This document shows positions 5,695 through 12,607 of a stretch of DNA of 12,609 nt, one piece after another. Numbering within the stretch: the stretch's first letter is position 1; every line of letters begins with the position of its first letter. Source of the DNA: Candidatus Woesearchaeota archaeon (GTDB lineage Archaea > Nanobdellota > Nanobdellia > Woesearchaeales > UBA11576); the NCBI GenBank assembly GCA_030591125.1, contig JAUVBP010000012.1, positions 1-12,609 on the forward strand, given 5' to 3'. The position numbers were made by a program, and so were the translations under genes. A model generated the notes under the pieces. It saw nothing but the letters and a program-made list of their open reading frames with translations, was not told where the DNA came from and made no database searches.

Positions 5695-7002
5695 ATGACC
5701 AATACAAAATTAGCATATATCGTCGGAAAGCACTTCGATGGACATGATCAGGCACTTGATGTGACCTTGCGGTTCCCTGTCAAGAATAAGCTTGAGAAGA
5801 TGACTTTAGTTCCGGGAAGTTCCCTATATGGGTCGATTGCAGGCCTGCCTTTAGAGACCCTAGTAGATCTCACGGATAAGAGCTTCCGTGTCGTTGCGAC
5901 ATCTGACATTGCAGACAGGACCGGAAAAGGTGATTTCCAGAAAGGGACTATAAGGGACTACATCTCACATGAGGATCAGGCCAATAGGCATCTATTGCTG
6001 AGGGATCCCCTATACTTCTCAGTGCAGAAGATCAGGGATACATTCAACAGAGGTATAGTCAAGTTCTTTGCCGATCGCGATGTCTCTTGGGTCCTTCCAA
6101 GCATCCTGACTAAAGCTACAGAAGCCTGTGAGGACGTAAGCACGCTCTTCTGGACTGAATACAACAACAGTTCTTTAGGTGTAGACGAAAAGCTGGCGCT
6201 TGCACAGACAGTCCAGTTGCACCTGGAAGCTATGTGTTCATCATTCGGTAATATATTCTCCATAGCGCCATCATTCCGGCATGAATTGGGTAAACCAACA
6301 AAAAAGCATCTGCTTGAATATTGGCATGTGGAAGCAGAGCTCGTCGATGTGAAACTGGAGGGGCTGATGGACTTTGTCGAAGATATGCTGAAGTACTGCC
6401 TGGAATCCACTCTGGCCGAATCTAATACTGAAGTCTATTTTGTCAGTGATGCGCTTGGCTTCGACAAGTCACATTTTGAAAATATCCGGATGCCTTATGA
6501 GCGGATCACTTACTGTGATGCAATCACGAAATTGCAAGGAGTCAATTATATCAATCCTGAGACCCAACAGGTCATCCGGTGGGGTGAAGATTTTGACTTG
6601 GGTGCAGAATCAATAATCTCTGAAGATAACCCTGTCTTTGTATACCACTGGCCGGATGAGCTGAAAGCATTCTATTTCACCCGGTTCAAGCAAGGTGATA
6701 AGATATTAGCGAGAAGTTTTGACCTCTTAGGTATGCGCAAGGGAGAGATAGTGGGCGGTGGTGAACGAGAACATAATTATGATGAGTTCAAGCTGCTCCT
6801 GGATAGACAGGTAGAAGTCATCAGGAAGCATAATCATGACCCGAAGGATTATAGATATTATGAAGACCTGAGATTGATAGGTACGTTGCCGCATGCAGGG
6901 TTCGGAATGGGCATTGAAAGGGCGCTTGCATTCGTCTTCAATCTTGATGATGTGAGAATGGCATCCTTATTTCCCAGAGATAAGCTCAGGGTATATCCTT
7001 GA
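5695..7002 (+). CDS. Asparaginyl/aspartyl-tRNA-synthetase-like class II enzyme, possibly peptide-acting
   Basis: 435 residues. From about residue 95 it aligns by eye with the AsnRS/AspRS catalytic core: 'NRHLLLRDP' entry, motif 2 FRHE (194-197) followed by HLLEYWHVEAEL, a 'PVFVYHWPDELKAFY' substrate loop, DLLGMRKGEIVGGGERE (344-359), and motif 3 GFGMGIER (402-409) ending in LFPRDKLRVYP. The ATP-binding residues R195, E197 and R409 are all kept, so it should form an acyl-adenylate. The N-terminal 90 residues lack the usual OB-fold anticodon-binding signature (GWV...R...F..LRD) and are unrecognised. Total length equals that of an ordinary archaeal AsnRS, so it could still be the cell's AsnRS. 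The family also contains AsnRS-related asparagine synthetases, which amidate aspartate without tRNA. Placement between a radical SAM/SPASM gene (12-base gap, GGTG at 5685-5688) and a PqqB-like gene favours a role on a peptide: amidation of Asp or addition of an amino acid. Confidence 0.75.
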   Translation: MTNTKLAYIVGKHFDGHDQALDVTLRFPVKNKLEKMTLVPGSSLYGSIAGLPLETLVDLTDKSFRVVATSDIADRTGKGDFQKGTIRDYISHEDQANRHLLLRDPLYFSVQKIRDTFNRGIVKFFADRDVSWVLPSILTKATEACEDVSTLFWTEYNNSSLGVDEKLALAQTVQLHLEAMCSSFGNIFSIAPSFRHELGKPTKKHLLEYWHVEAELVDVKLEGLMDFVEDMLKYCLESTLAESNTEVYFVSDALGFDKSHFENIRMPYERITYCDAITKLQGVNYINPETQQVIRWGEDFDLGAESIISEDNPVFVYHWPDELKAFYFTRFKQGDKILARSFDLLGMRKGEIVGGGEREHNYDEFKLLLDRQVEVIRKHNHDPKDYRYYEDLRLIGTLPHAGFGMGIERALAFVFNLDDVRMASLFPRDKLRVYP

Positions 7003-7035
7003 TGGTCATTTGGTGTGAATCGCTAAAAACCTAAG

Positions 7036-7060
7036 GTGAAACATTTATAATATATTTCAC
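7036..7060 (+). promoter_or_regulatory. Promoter with palindrome around the TATA box
   Basis: The TATA box TTTATAAT (7044-7051) is centred about 26 bases before ATG 7074. It is enclosed by a perfect inverted repeat, GTGAAA (7036-7041) and TTTCAC (7055-7060), with 13 bases between the arms. A dimeric regulator binding here would block TBP and repress the metallo-beta-lactamase-fold gene (inference). Confidence 0.55.
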
Positions 7061-7073
7061 TGTTTGTATGACT

Positions 7074-7943
7074 ATGAAACTGACAATCTTAGGTAGCGGG
7101 GGATTCCAGACAATACCCCGACCTGCCTGCAAGTGCAAGATCTGTACCGAAGCGCGTGAACGCGGAGTCCCGTATAGCAGGAACGGCCCGTCAATATTCA
7201 TCGAGGGCATAGATACGCTGATCGATACTCCTAAAGATATCATCAATTCTGTCAATCGCGAGAGGATAACCGAGATCAGGAATATACTGTTCACTCATTG
7301 GCATCCGGACCATACTGAGGGCATGAGGATAGTCGAAGAGCTCACCTGTGATTGGAGCGGAGAAGAACCATTTGAACTCAGGAACCAAGGCGTGCCGATA
7401 ACAGTATCTGCTCCGCAAGGGGTCCTTGAGGAAGTAAAGAACATACGATCACCTTCAGGAAGCTATCTTGATCACTTCGAGTCTAAAGGATTCATAGTGA
7501 CTGCACCTCTTGAGTTTGGTGTTGTCAAACGATTCGGGGACATATCTATCACACCCATCAAGAATAACTGTTCTGCATCGCTGACTTCTGCATCGTACAT
7601 CATACAAGAGGGTGATAAGAAAGCAGTCTATATGCCCTGTGATGTCAAGCCTTATGATGATCTGGACTTTCTGGAAGGAGCTGACCTGTTCATTGTAGGG
7701 TCCCCTTTCTTTGAGTCGAAGTCAGGGCTGAACAGGGTACCCGAGAGCCACCCATTAAGAGCTGAGCTATTCTCTTTTGAAGAGATAACGGCCATCATAA
7801 GGAAATATAATATCAAAAAGACGATCATAGTACATATTGAAGAGATGTGGGGGCTATCTTTTGATGATTTTAAGGTACTTGAAGAACGCTATAAAGATAG
7901 TAATATATTCTTTGCATATGATGGGCTTGTTCTTGGGATATGA
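7074..7943 (+). CDS. Metallo-beta-lactamase-fold hydrolase, PqqB/PhnP-like
   Basis: About 290 residues. In numbering from ATG 7068, the N terminus has LGSGGFQTIPRP then C21-K-C23-KI-C26, the structural zinc motif shared by PhnP and PqqB. The active-site metal motif is H77-W-H79-P-D81-H82. Further ligand candidates are PCDVKPYDD (bridging Asp) and IIVHIEEMWG (late His). The fold binds two catalytic metals. PhnP is a cyclic phosphodiesterase; PqqB acts on the PQQ peptide-derived precursor, reportedly as a hydroxylase. The combination with a radical SAM/SPASM gene resembles the pqq cluster, although no PqqC or PqqD is present. Length is closer to PqqB (about 300) than to PhnP (about 250). I chose ATG 7074 because the TATA box predicts transcription starting there; ATG 7068 in the same frame is possible only from an upstream transcript. 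It lies 71 bases after the synthetase-like gene. Confidence 0.82.
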   Translation: MKLTILGSGGFQTIPRPACKCKICTEARERGVPYSRNGPSIFIEGIDTLIDTPKDIINSVNRERITEIRNILFTHWHPDHTEGMRIVEELTCDWSGEEPFELRNQGVPITVSAPQGVLEEVKNIRSPSGSYLDHFESKGFIVTAPLEFGVVKRFGDISITPIKNNCSASLTSASYIIQEGDKKAVYMPCDVKPYDDLDFLEGADLFIVGSPFFESKSGLNRVPESHPLRAELFSFEEITAIIRKYNIKKTIIVHIEEMWGLSFDDFKVLEERYKDSNIFFAYDGLVLGI

Positions 7944-7954
7944 TTTGTGTTTGA

Positions 7955-7987
7955 GGTAGTATCCCTGATGTATGAAGATATACTACC
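7955..7987 (+). terminator. Inverted repeat after the metallo-beta-lactamase-fold gene
   Basis: GGTAGTAT (7955-7962) and ATACTACC (7980-7987) form a perfect 8-bp stem with a 17-base loop, 11 bases after the stop codon. No T run follows. It may end or protect the transcript, or serve as an operator for the promoter that begins 18 bases later. Confidence 0.4.
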
Positions 7988-8004
7988 AACTCCTGACCAA
8001 AACA

Positions 8005-8012
8005 TTTAAATA
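8005..8012 (+). promoter_or_regulatory. TATA box upstream of the Ig-repeat surface-protein operon
   Basis: TTTAAATA, preceded by AAAACA, is a near-consensus archaeal TATA element. Transcription should start near 8034, about 215 bases before the surface-protein start codon, so the operon would have an unusually long leader, or a separate small RNA starts here. Confidence 0.5.
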
Positions 8013-8033
8013 CTAGATTGCATGGGTTAATCT

Positions 8034-8247
8034 AATACTAGTATACGAATTATACACATTCGTCTACTATAATGACAACGCAGTCGAAAGTGGCGATATT
8101 GACAACAACTGGCATTGTAGGAAGGTGCTGGTAAGTGAAGACAGTGGGGCATGGTTGACGCGATTTACTCTTGTATACAGGTTAGGCAGTAGGGGTCCGG
8201 GCAATAGCCTGTGAATTCTGCCGACTTAAATTGTTAAAAAAAAGAGG
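8034..8247 (+). ncRNA. Candidate structured leader or small RNA
   Basis: Between the TATA box and the next gene. The 5' end holds a strong hairpin: TAGTATACGAAT (8039-8050) with ATTCGTCTACTA (8058-8069), 11 of 12 paired, loop of 7. Near the 3' end, GGCAG (8186-8190) can pair with CTGCC (8218-8222) around an inner CGGGC-AATA-GCCTG stem-loop (8199-8212). The A/T-rich AAATTGTTAAAAAAAAG before the coding start could be the end of the structured part. The region also contains a 20-codon ORF (8072-8134, MTTQSKVAILTTTGIVGRCW) without a Shine-Dalgarno. I recognise no known RNA family: no tRNA, RNase P or SRP core motif. It could be an ordinary leader with chance stems. Confidence 0.35.
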
Positions 8248-10944
8248 TTGGTCTCCATCAGGAAAAGAGGTGCGAGTTTACTTGGAGCGATGTTGCTCTT
8301 GGCAGCTTGTTTTGTATGCGCTGAGCCAGAGCTATCTCTATCACCTTTAGAATTCTATGAGACAAATGAAGCCAGCTTCCAGCTTGACCTGAACAACTTC
8401 GGCAATGACTATGAGATCACAAGCGTTGCAATAGAAGCAGAAGGACTATCTATAATAGCATCAGTGGATTACAGAGGATGGACAGAAGAACAGAACGTGT
8501 CCGTAGCGATCTGGAGTGAAGGCAGCATAGGAACAAATGTCAAGCTCATAGTATTCGAATATCTCACTGAAGCACCTTTAGTATATGAAGATATAACATC
8601 ACAATCAACAATCATACTTACAGATGAAGAAGGAATAACACATGAGTTCTCTTTTGATGTCAATGTACTGAATGATGATAGTGCCCCAGAGCTTGAATTG
8701 GCTTCACCTGTAGATGAAGGATTCGTCAAGATGGGCAGTGTCCTAGATATCATAGCGAATGTAACAGATGACGAGACAGCAGTAGAGAACGTAGTGTTCA
8801 GCTGGATCGAATGTAATCCAGATAATGAGAGTGAAGAACAAGAGACAGTCCTTGAACTATCAGAAGGGCTTTACACAGGCCAGGCAGACACGTCAGCATA
8901 TGAAGATGGCGAAGAGATCTGCTATGGCATCACAGCATATAACAAAGGTGGTGAGTCTGCAGAACAGACAGGCAGTTTCACTATCGATGGCGCTCCACCA
9001 AATGTGACTTTAGTGTCTCCCGACGACAATGCGGTAATCGGACTGAGCCAGGAATTCAGCTTTTTCGCTGCAGATAACCTGGCCAAAACAGTTACGTGCA
9101 GCATCTACATAGACGGCATTGAGTACAGAATAGACATTGAAGCACCCAATATGGCAATTGTAACCATACCAAGTGCAGACTTGGAAGAAGGAGAACATGC
9201 ATGGGAAGTCAGGTGCACAGATCCCGCCGGATGGACAGGGATCAGCGCGGCAAGGGTGTATGATTTAGATAAGACACCGCCTGCAATAGTAATGAAATCA
9301 CCGGAAAACAACAGCATCATTGCGGACTCAACGGAATTGGAGTTCGAGGTCACCGACAATTATGGCTTGGCAAGCATTCTTTTCGTCAGGGACGGCAATG
9401 AGACTGAAGTGGAAAGCGATTTCACAGTCGATGTCAGCGACTGGCCAGATGGACCGAGCGAATTTGCGGTCAAAGCGGAGGATCCTGTCGGAAATCAGGC
9501 TGAGCAGACCTATCGTATAAGAGTCGACAGGACTCCTCCGCAGGTTGATTTATTAGGGCCTGCTGACGGAGATACGAGTGACGTGCATGTAAACTTCTCA
9601 TACAGGGTGCTGGACGACTACGATGAAGAAATGGACTGCAGAGTATTCGTGGATGATGTAGAATTACAGCAACACACCGCGCAGAGGGGAGCTGAGACAG
9701 CCCGGTCTGAATTACTGGCGGCCGGAGACTATATGTGGAGGGTTCAATGTATCGACGACGCCGGAAACAGCGGCGAAAGCGACGAAAGACAGGTGACGGT
9801 AGTGGATTTGACCGGACCAGACATCGTAGACAACAGCGCTGATAAGGTCTTCAGGGGTGATCCTATAGAAATAAGCCTCGTAGTGACTGACATCAGCGGA
9901 GTAGACCGAGTGACAGCAGTACTAGTAGATCCTCATGGTGAAATCCAAACCATACCCTTAGATAGAGAAGATACTATATACGCTGCATCTGTCGCGACAA
10001 CAGTGACGTCCGCTGTGGGCACTTACACCCTGGAGGTGTACAGTGTCGATACATTGAACCATTCTAATACCTTGACATCTGAGATAGAAGTCACTTACAA
10101 ATATGTGATCGCCCTGGATCTTGATCCTGTGACTGCAGCACCTGGAAGCCAGGTGACTGTGACCGGAGCGATAGTGTATGATGCAGGGACTCCAGTACCT
10201 GAGGATGCCGCAACCCTAGCCCTTCCTGAGGGAGATGTGGATGTGACGCTGGACCAAGGAGGTTTCAGCCATGCATTCACAGCACCTGCAGAGGAAGGAG
10301 CGTATGACCTGACAGTGACTATCCTGAGTGACGGTAATTCTGAGGAGTATTCCAAGACAGTGCAGCTCAATGTACAGACACCACAGGCACAGGGCAGTTC
10401 CGGAGGATCAGGTGGTGGGCGAAGAAGCTATCCAGATACTGTCCAGATCATTGAAGACGATTGCGACGCTGACTGGACCTGTACTGCCTGGACCATGTGT
10501 GAGGACAGCATGCAGGAGAAGATCTGCGTGGACCTGAACAGTTGTGATGATAGCACGAAGAGAGTGGAGACGAGATCATGTAAGGGTGAAGAGGAGGAAG
10601 GAGACGATGATGGAGAGACAACAGAAACAGATACAGCCACTGCATCTAGAAAACCATTACCAGAACCCGAGGAGCACACGGTTGACGCGACTGGTGAAGA
10701 TGAAGAATCTTCAGCAGGCATTGGAAAAGCCATTGGCTTCATGAGTGACATAACTTTTGATTGGCTCAGTGCACTCATCGTCCTGATGGCTGCAGGATTG
10801 ATTGTGGGCGTGCTTGCAAAATACGGCTGGAGCAATGGTGACAACCGGAAGAAGCCTGTAGCAGTAGACCTGCTCGGGAAAGGCGATAGATTAGGCCTTG
10901 AGTCCTACCTGGATGGCAGGTCATCAAGAAGGGGAAAATTCTAG
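8248..10944 (+). CDS. Large cell-surface protein with Ig-like repeats and six-cysteine TSP1-like module
   Basis: 898 residues. An N-terminal signal (RKRG then LLGAMLLLAACFVCA) may be cut after VCA, or at a lipobox-like LAAC. At least five Ig-like repeats of about 90 residues follow (about 147-247, 250-342, 344-428, 430-520, 522-617), each opening with '(A/P)P-x-(V/I)-x-L-x-SP-x-(D/E)' and several ending with a 'C-x-D-x-AG' turn. Another beta-sandwich (about 618-710) leads to a GSSGGSGGG linker, then a thrombospondin-type-1-like module with six cysteines (C739 to C778; DWTCTAWTMC, KICVDLNSC, VETRSC), an acidic stalk, one membrane helix (about 838-857) and a basic cytoplasmic tail. This set is typical of DPANN surface proteins and suggests adhesion or cell-cell contact (inference). 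The start is uncertain: TTG 8248 directly abuts AGAGG; ATG 8290 would leave a very short signal. Confidence 0.78.
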   Translation: MVSIRKRGASLLGAMLLLAACFVCAEPELSLSPLEFYETNEASFQLDLNNFGNDYEITSVAIEAEGLSIIASVDYRGWTEEQNVSVAIWSEGSIGTNVKLIVFEYLTEAPLVYEDITSQSTIILTDEEGITHEFSFDVNVLNDDSAPELELASPVDEGFVKMGSVLDIIANVTDDETAVENVVFSWIECNPDNESEEQETVLELSEGLYTGQADTSAYEDGEEICYGITAYNKGGESAEQTGSFTIDGAPPNVTLVSPDDNAVIGLSQEFSFFAADNLAKTVTCSIYIDGIEYRIDIEAPNMAIVTIPSADLEEGEHAWEVRCTDPAGWTGISAARVYDLDKTPPAIVMKSPENNSIIADSTELEFEVTDNYGLASILFVRDGNETEVESDFTVDVSDWPDGPSEFAVKAEDPVGNQAEQTYRIRVDRTPPQVDLLGPADGDTSDVHVNFSYRVLDDYDEEMDCRVFVDDVELQQHTAQRGAETARSELLAAGDYMWRVQCIDDAGNSGESDERQVTVVDLTGPDIVDNSADKVFRGDPIEISLVVTDISGVDRVTAVLVDPHGEIQTIPLDREDTIYAASVATTVTSAVGTYTLEVYSVDTLNHSNTLTSEIEVTYKYVIALDLDPVTAAPGSQVTVTGAIVYDAGTPVPEDAATLALPEGDVDVTLDQGGFSHAFTAPAEEGAYDLTVTILSDGNSEEYSKTVQLNVQTPQAQGSSGGSGGGRRSYPDTVQIIEDDCDADWTCTAWTMCEDSMQEKICVDLNSCDDSTKRVETRSCKGEEEEGDDDGETTETDTATASRKPLPEPEEHTVDATGEDEESSAGIGKAIGFMSDITFDWLSALIVLMAAGLIVGVLAKYGWSNGDNRKKPVAVDLLGKGDRLGLESYLDGRSSRRGKF

Positions 10945-10953
10945 AGGTATCTT

Positions 10954-11805
10954 ATGGTTCTCGAGGAGCTGTTCAATGCGCTAAAGGTAAAGCATAGGCC
11001 ATACATGGCGTTCTTTCTTGCGTTCATATTCACGTTCATAGCATTCTTCGTAGCGTTCATATTCTTCAGAGATAATATGTCTATCGCGCTCATCTTTCTT
11101 ACTACTCTGTTGCTGGTCCCTACGCTCATAACTCTTATACGTCTTGAAGAGGCAGTCGAGCGGAAAGAAGGATTGAAACATTTCGTCCGCAACCACAAGG
11201 AGATATTCGAGGCATACCTTTTTGCATTCTTTGGGGTCTTTGTCGCGTATCTTGTGTTAGGGTTCGGCGCGTATGACAACCCTGAGCTGTATGGCAGCCT
11301 TTTCAATTTCCAGACAGATTACCTAAGTTTCCAGCAGGGTGTGACTGAGGAGACTGTCAGCACTTTTGTTGAAGGGGTAGATGTGAATACTTTCTCAAAA
11401 CTGATGGGTCTATTTGCTCATGACCTCCTTGTCCTTGTGGTGTGTTTTGTGCTGTCTTTCTTCTATGGGGCCAGCGCGATATTCCTGATAATGCTGAATG
11501 CCAGCGTGTTCGCCAATTTTGTCATATTTGTGTCAAAATCCTTGGCAGATAACTTCATGCAGGGGTTGCAGGTGTTCGGATTCTTCCTGATACACATGAT
11601 ACCGGAAGTGAGCGGTTTCCTTCTGGCGGCTATCGCAGGAGGAGTGGTGTCCAAAGCGGTCTTTGAAGAGAAGAAAGGGTCAAAGGCATTCAGGAACGTG
11701 TTCAAGGACGCTACAGTGCTGATGCTGATCGCTATAGAGTTAGTGTTTGTCGCTACGGTATTAGAAGTCCTGGTGACTGCGCCGTTGTTCCAGGCGTTCT
11801 TTTAA
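10954..11805 (+). CDS. SpoIIM-family (DUF95) integral membrane protein
   Basis: 283 residues with about six membrane segments (roughly 18-38, 42-62, 86-106, 155-175, 176-194, 207-232) and probably one more at the C terminus (253-276). The family signature is in the second half: a small-residue-rich helix pair (FYGASAIFLIMLNASVFANF), then HMIPEVSGFLLAAIAGG with the conserved H-x-x-P-E. Bacterial SpoIIM is part of the engulfment machinery; archaeal members have no established job and often sit beside membrane or envelope genes. The start ATG is 9 bases after the surface-protein stop, with GAGGT at 10944-10948 at a five-base spacing, so the two are almost certainly co-translated. A role in placing or anchoring the surface protein is possible (inference). 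The 3' end overlaps the converging gene by 4 bases. Confidence 0.8.
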   Translation: MVLEELFNALKVKHRPYMAFFLAFIFTFIAFFVAFIFFRDNMSIALIFLTTLLLVPTLITLIRLEEAVERKEGLKHFVRNHKEIFEAYLFAFFGVFVAYLVLGFGAYDNPELYGSLFNFQTDYLSFQQGVTEETVSTFVEGVDVNTFSKLMGLFAHDLLVLVVCFVLSFFYGASAIFLIMLNASVFANFVIFVSKSLADNFMQGLQVFGFFLIHMIPEVSGFLLAAIAGGVVSKAVFEEKKGSKAFRNVFKDATVLMLIAIELVFVATVLEVLVTAPLFQAFF

Positions 11806-12245
11806 TGCTTCAGAAGCCTTATCGATACAGGAAGCTTCTTCTCGCCGCCAGGTGCGCCGATCCGCCTGTAATACTGGAGTTCTATAGGGCCTTCTTTACG
11901 CATCGTGAGGTCGCAGCCTGTGATGTTCTCTTTCATCAGCTCATGGGCTGTCAGATCGTATCCTATATTCTTGATGCACGCGAGGACCTTGCGGATGTAT
12001 GGGTGTGACTCAACAGGTCTTCCTCCTGCAATGTATAGTTCAGAATCTTTCTGTGCATTGGCTACCAGCCATATCAGGTATTCCTGAAGATCATTCTTAA
12101 GAGTCAGATGCGCAAGAGTTCCCTTGTCACCTTTTCTTGTGGCTACGGCGATGTATTGCTCCAGGTCAAGTGTCTGTGCTTCGTCATGCACAGAAAAATC
12201 TATATTCTCCATCTTCCATGCATCGACGTAGAGTGTGTTGGCCAT
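11802..12245 (-). CDS. Hypothetical protein (147 aa), faintly CheD/NTAN1-like
   Basis: A soluble alpha/beta protein without signal or membrane segment. I do not recognise it firmly. The central pattern YIAVATRKG ... GTLAHLTL ... ELYIAGGRPVESHPYIRKVLACIKNIGYDL resembles the layout of CheD-type deamidases and N-terminal asparagine amidohydrolases: a strand, a conserved His after a small turn, then a strand ending in GG and a helix. The catalytic cysteine of CheD is not at the expected place, so function by that mechanism is doubtful and the resemblance may be only structural. It starts one base after the stop of the upstream gene on the same strand, so the two form an operon. Its 3' end overlaps that of the SpoIIM-family gene by 4 bases in convergent orientation. 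Confidence 0.6.
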   Translation of the reverse strand: MANTLYVDAWKMENIDFSVHDEAQTLDLEQYIAVATRKGDKGTLAHLTLKNDLQEYLIWLVANAQKDSELYIAGGRPVESHPYIRKVLACIKNIGYDLTAHELMKENITGCDLTMRKEGPIELQYYRRIGAPGGEKKLPVSIRLLKH

Positions 12246-12246
12246 C

Positions 12247-12513
12247 TTATAGTTTGTTGTACTTACAGAACCTCTCGAAATGCGGCAGGTATCTGCTCAC
12301 ATCATTATCATGATCGAATGCTGTCCTGATCAGGCTTTCCAGAAGCGTGGCTTTCTCCCTGACGAGTATCTCTGAGTGCTGGACAATCCTCCAATAGTTC
12401 CTGTCACAGTCTGACTGGGTTATCCTTTTACTGTCAGGCTCCATTAATCCATCTCTCTGACGGAGCTTGAGCTCTGCGTTGAGAGCATCGTAGAGTGTGA
12501 ATTGTCTTTTCAT
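12247..12513 (-). CDS. Small hypothetical protein (88 aa)
   Basis: An unrecognised, highly charged and mostly helical protein (FTLYDALNAELKLRQRDG at the start; YLPHFERFCKYNKL at the end) with no membrane segment or metal motif. The ATG at 12511-12513 lies about 35 bases after a clear TATA box on the same strand, and the downstream 147-residue gene follows after a single base. It is the first gene of this two-gene operon. The spacing implies coupled translation and a shared role, which cannot be named. Confidence 0.6.
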   Translation of the reverse strand: MKRQFTLYDALNAELKLRQRDGLMEPDSKRITQSDCDRNYWRIVQHSEILVREKATLLESLIRTAFDHDNDVSRYLPHFERFCKYNKL

Positions 12514-12545
12514 AGTATTGCCCTTGCTCTTTCTTGAATCATTGG

Positions 12546-12553
12546 TTTATAAA
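12546..12553 (-). promoter_or_regulatory. TATA box of the two-gene minus-strand operon
   Basis: TTTATAAA, reading CATTTATAAAC on the minus strand. Transcription would start near 12524-12526, leaving a leader of about 12 bases before ATG 12513. Confidence 0.55.
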
Positions 12554-12563
12554 TGTTTCGGTT

Positions 12564-12586
12564 ATTACTCACTGTATAGTAGTAAT
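12564..12586. repeat. Inverted repeat upstream of the minus-strand operon promoter
   Basis: ATTACT (12564-12569) and AGTAAT (12581-12586) are separated by 11 bases. It lies just upstream of the TATA box for the minus-strand operon, a normal position for an activator site, although 6-bp arms may be chance. Confidence 0.3.
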
Positions 12587-12595
12587 TTTAGTAAG

Positions 12596-12607
12596 CTTTT
12601 TATATAA
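12596..12607 (+). promoter_or_regulatory. TATA-like element at the right edge
   Basis: CTTTTTATATAAGA near the end of the window looks like an archaeal TATA box, perhaps for a plus-strand gene beyond the edge, divergent from the small operon. Confidence 0.3.

Noticed and set aside
5976..6410. A 144-codon minus-strand frame inside the AsnRS-like gene
   Set aside because: It is antisense to the conserved catalytic core, is serine-rich and shows no domain.
10428..10844. A 138-codon minus-strand frame inside the surface protein
   Set aside because: It is a low-complexity Ser/Val product antisense to the TSP1-like module and acidic stalk.
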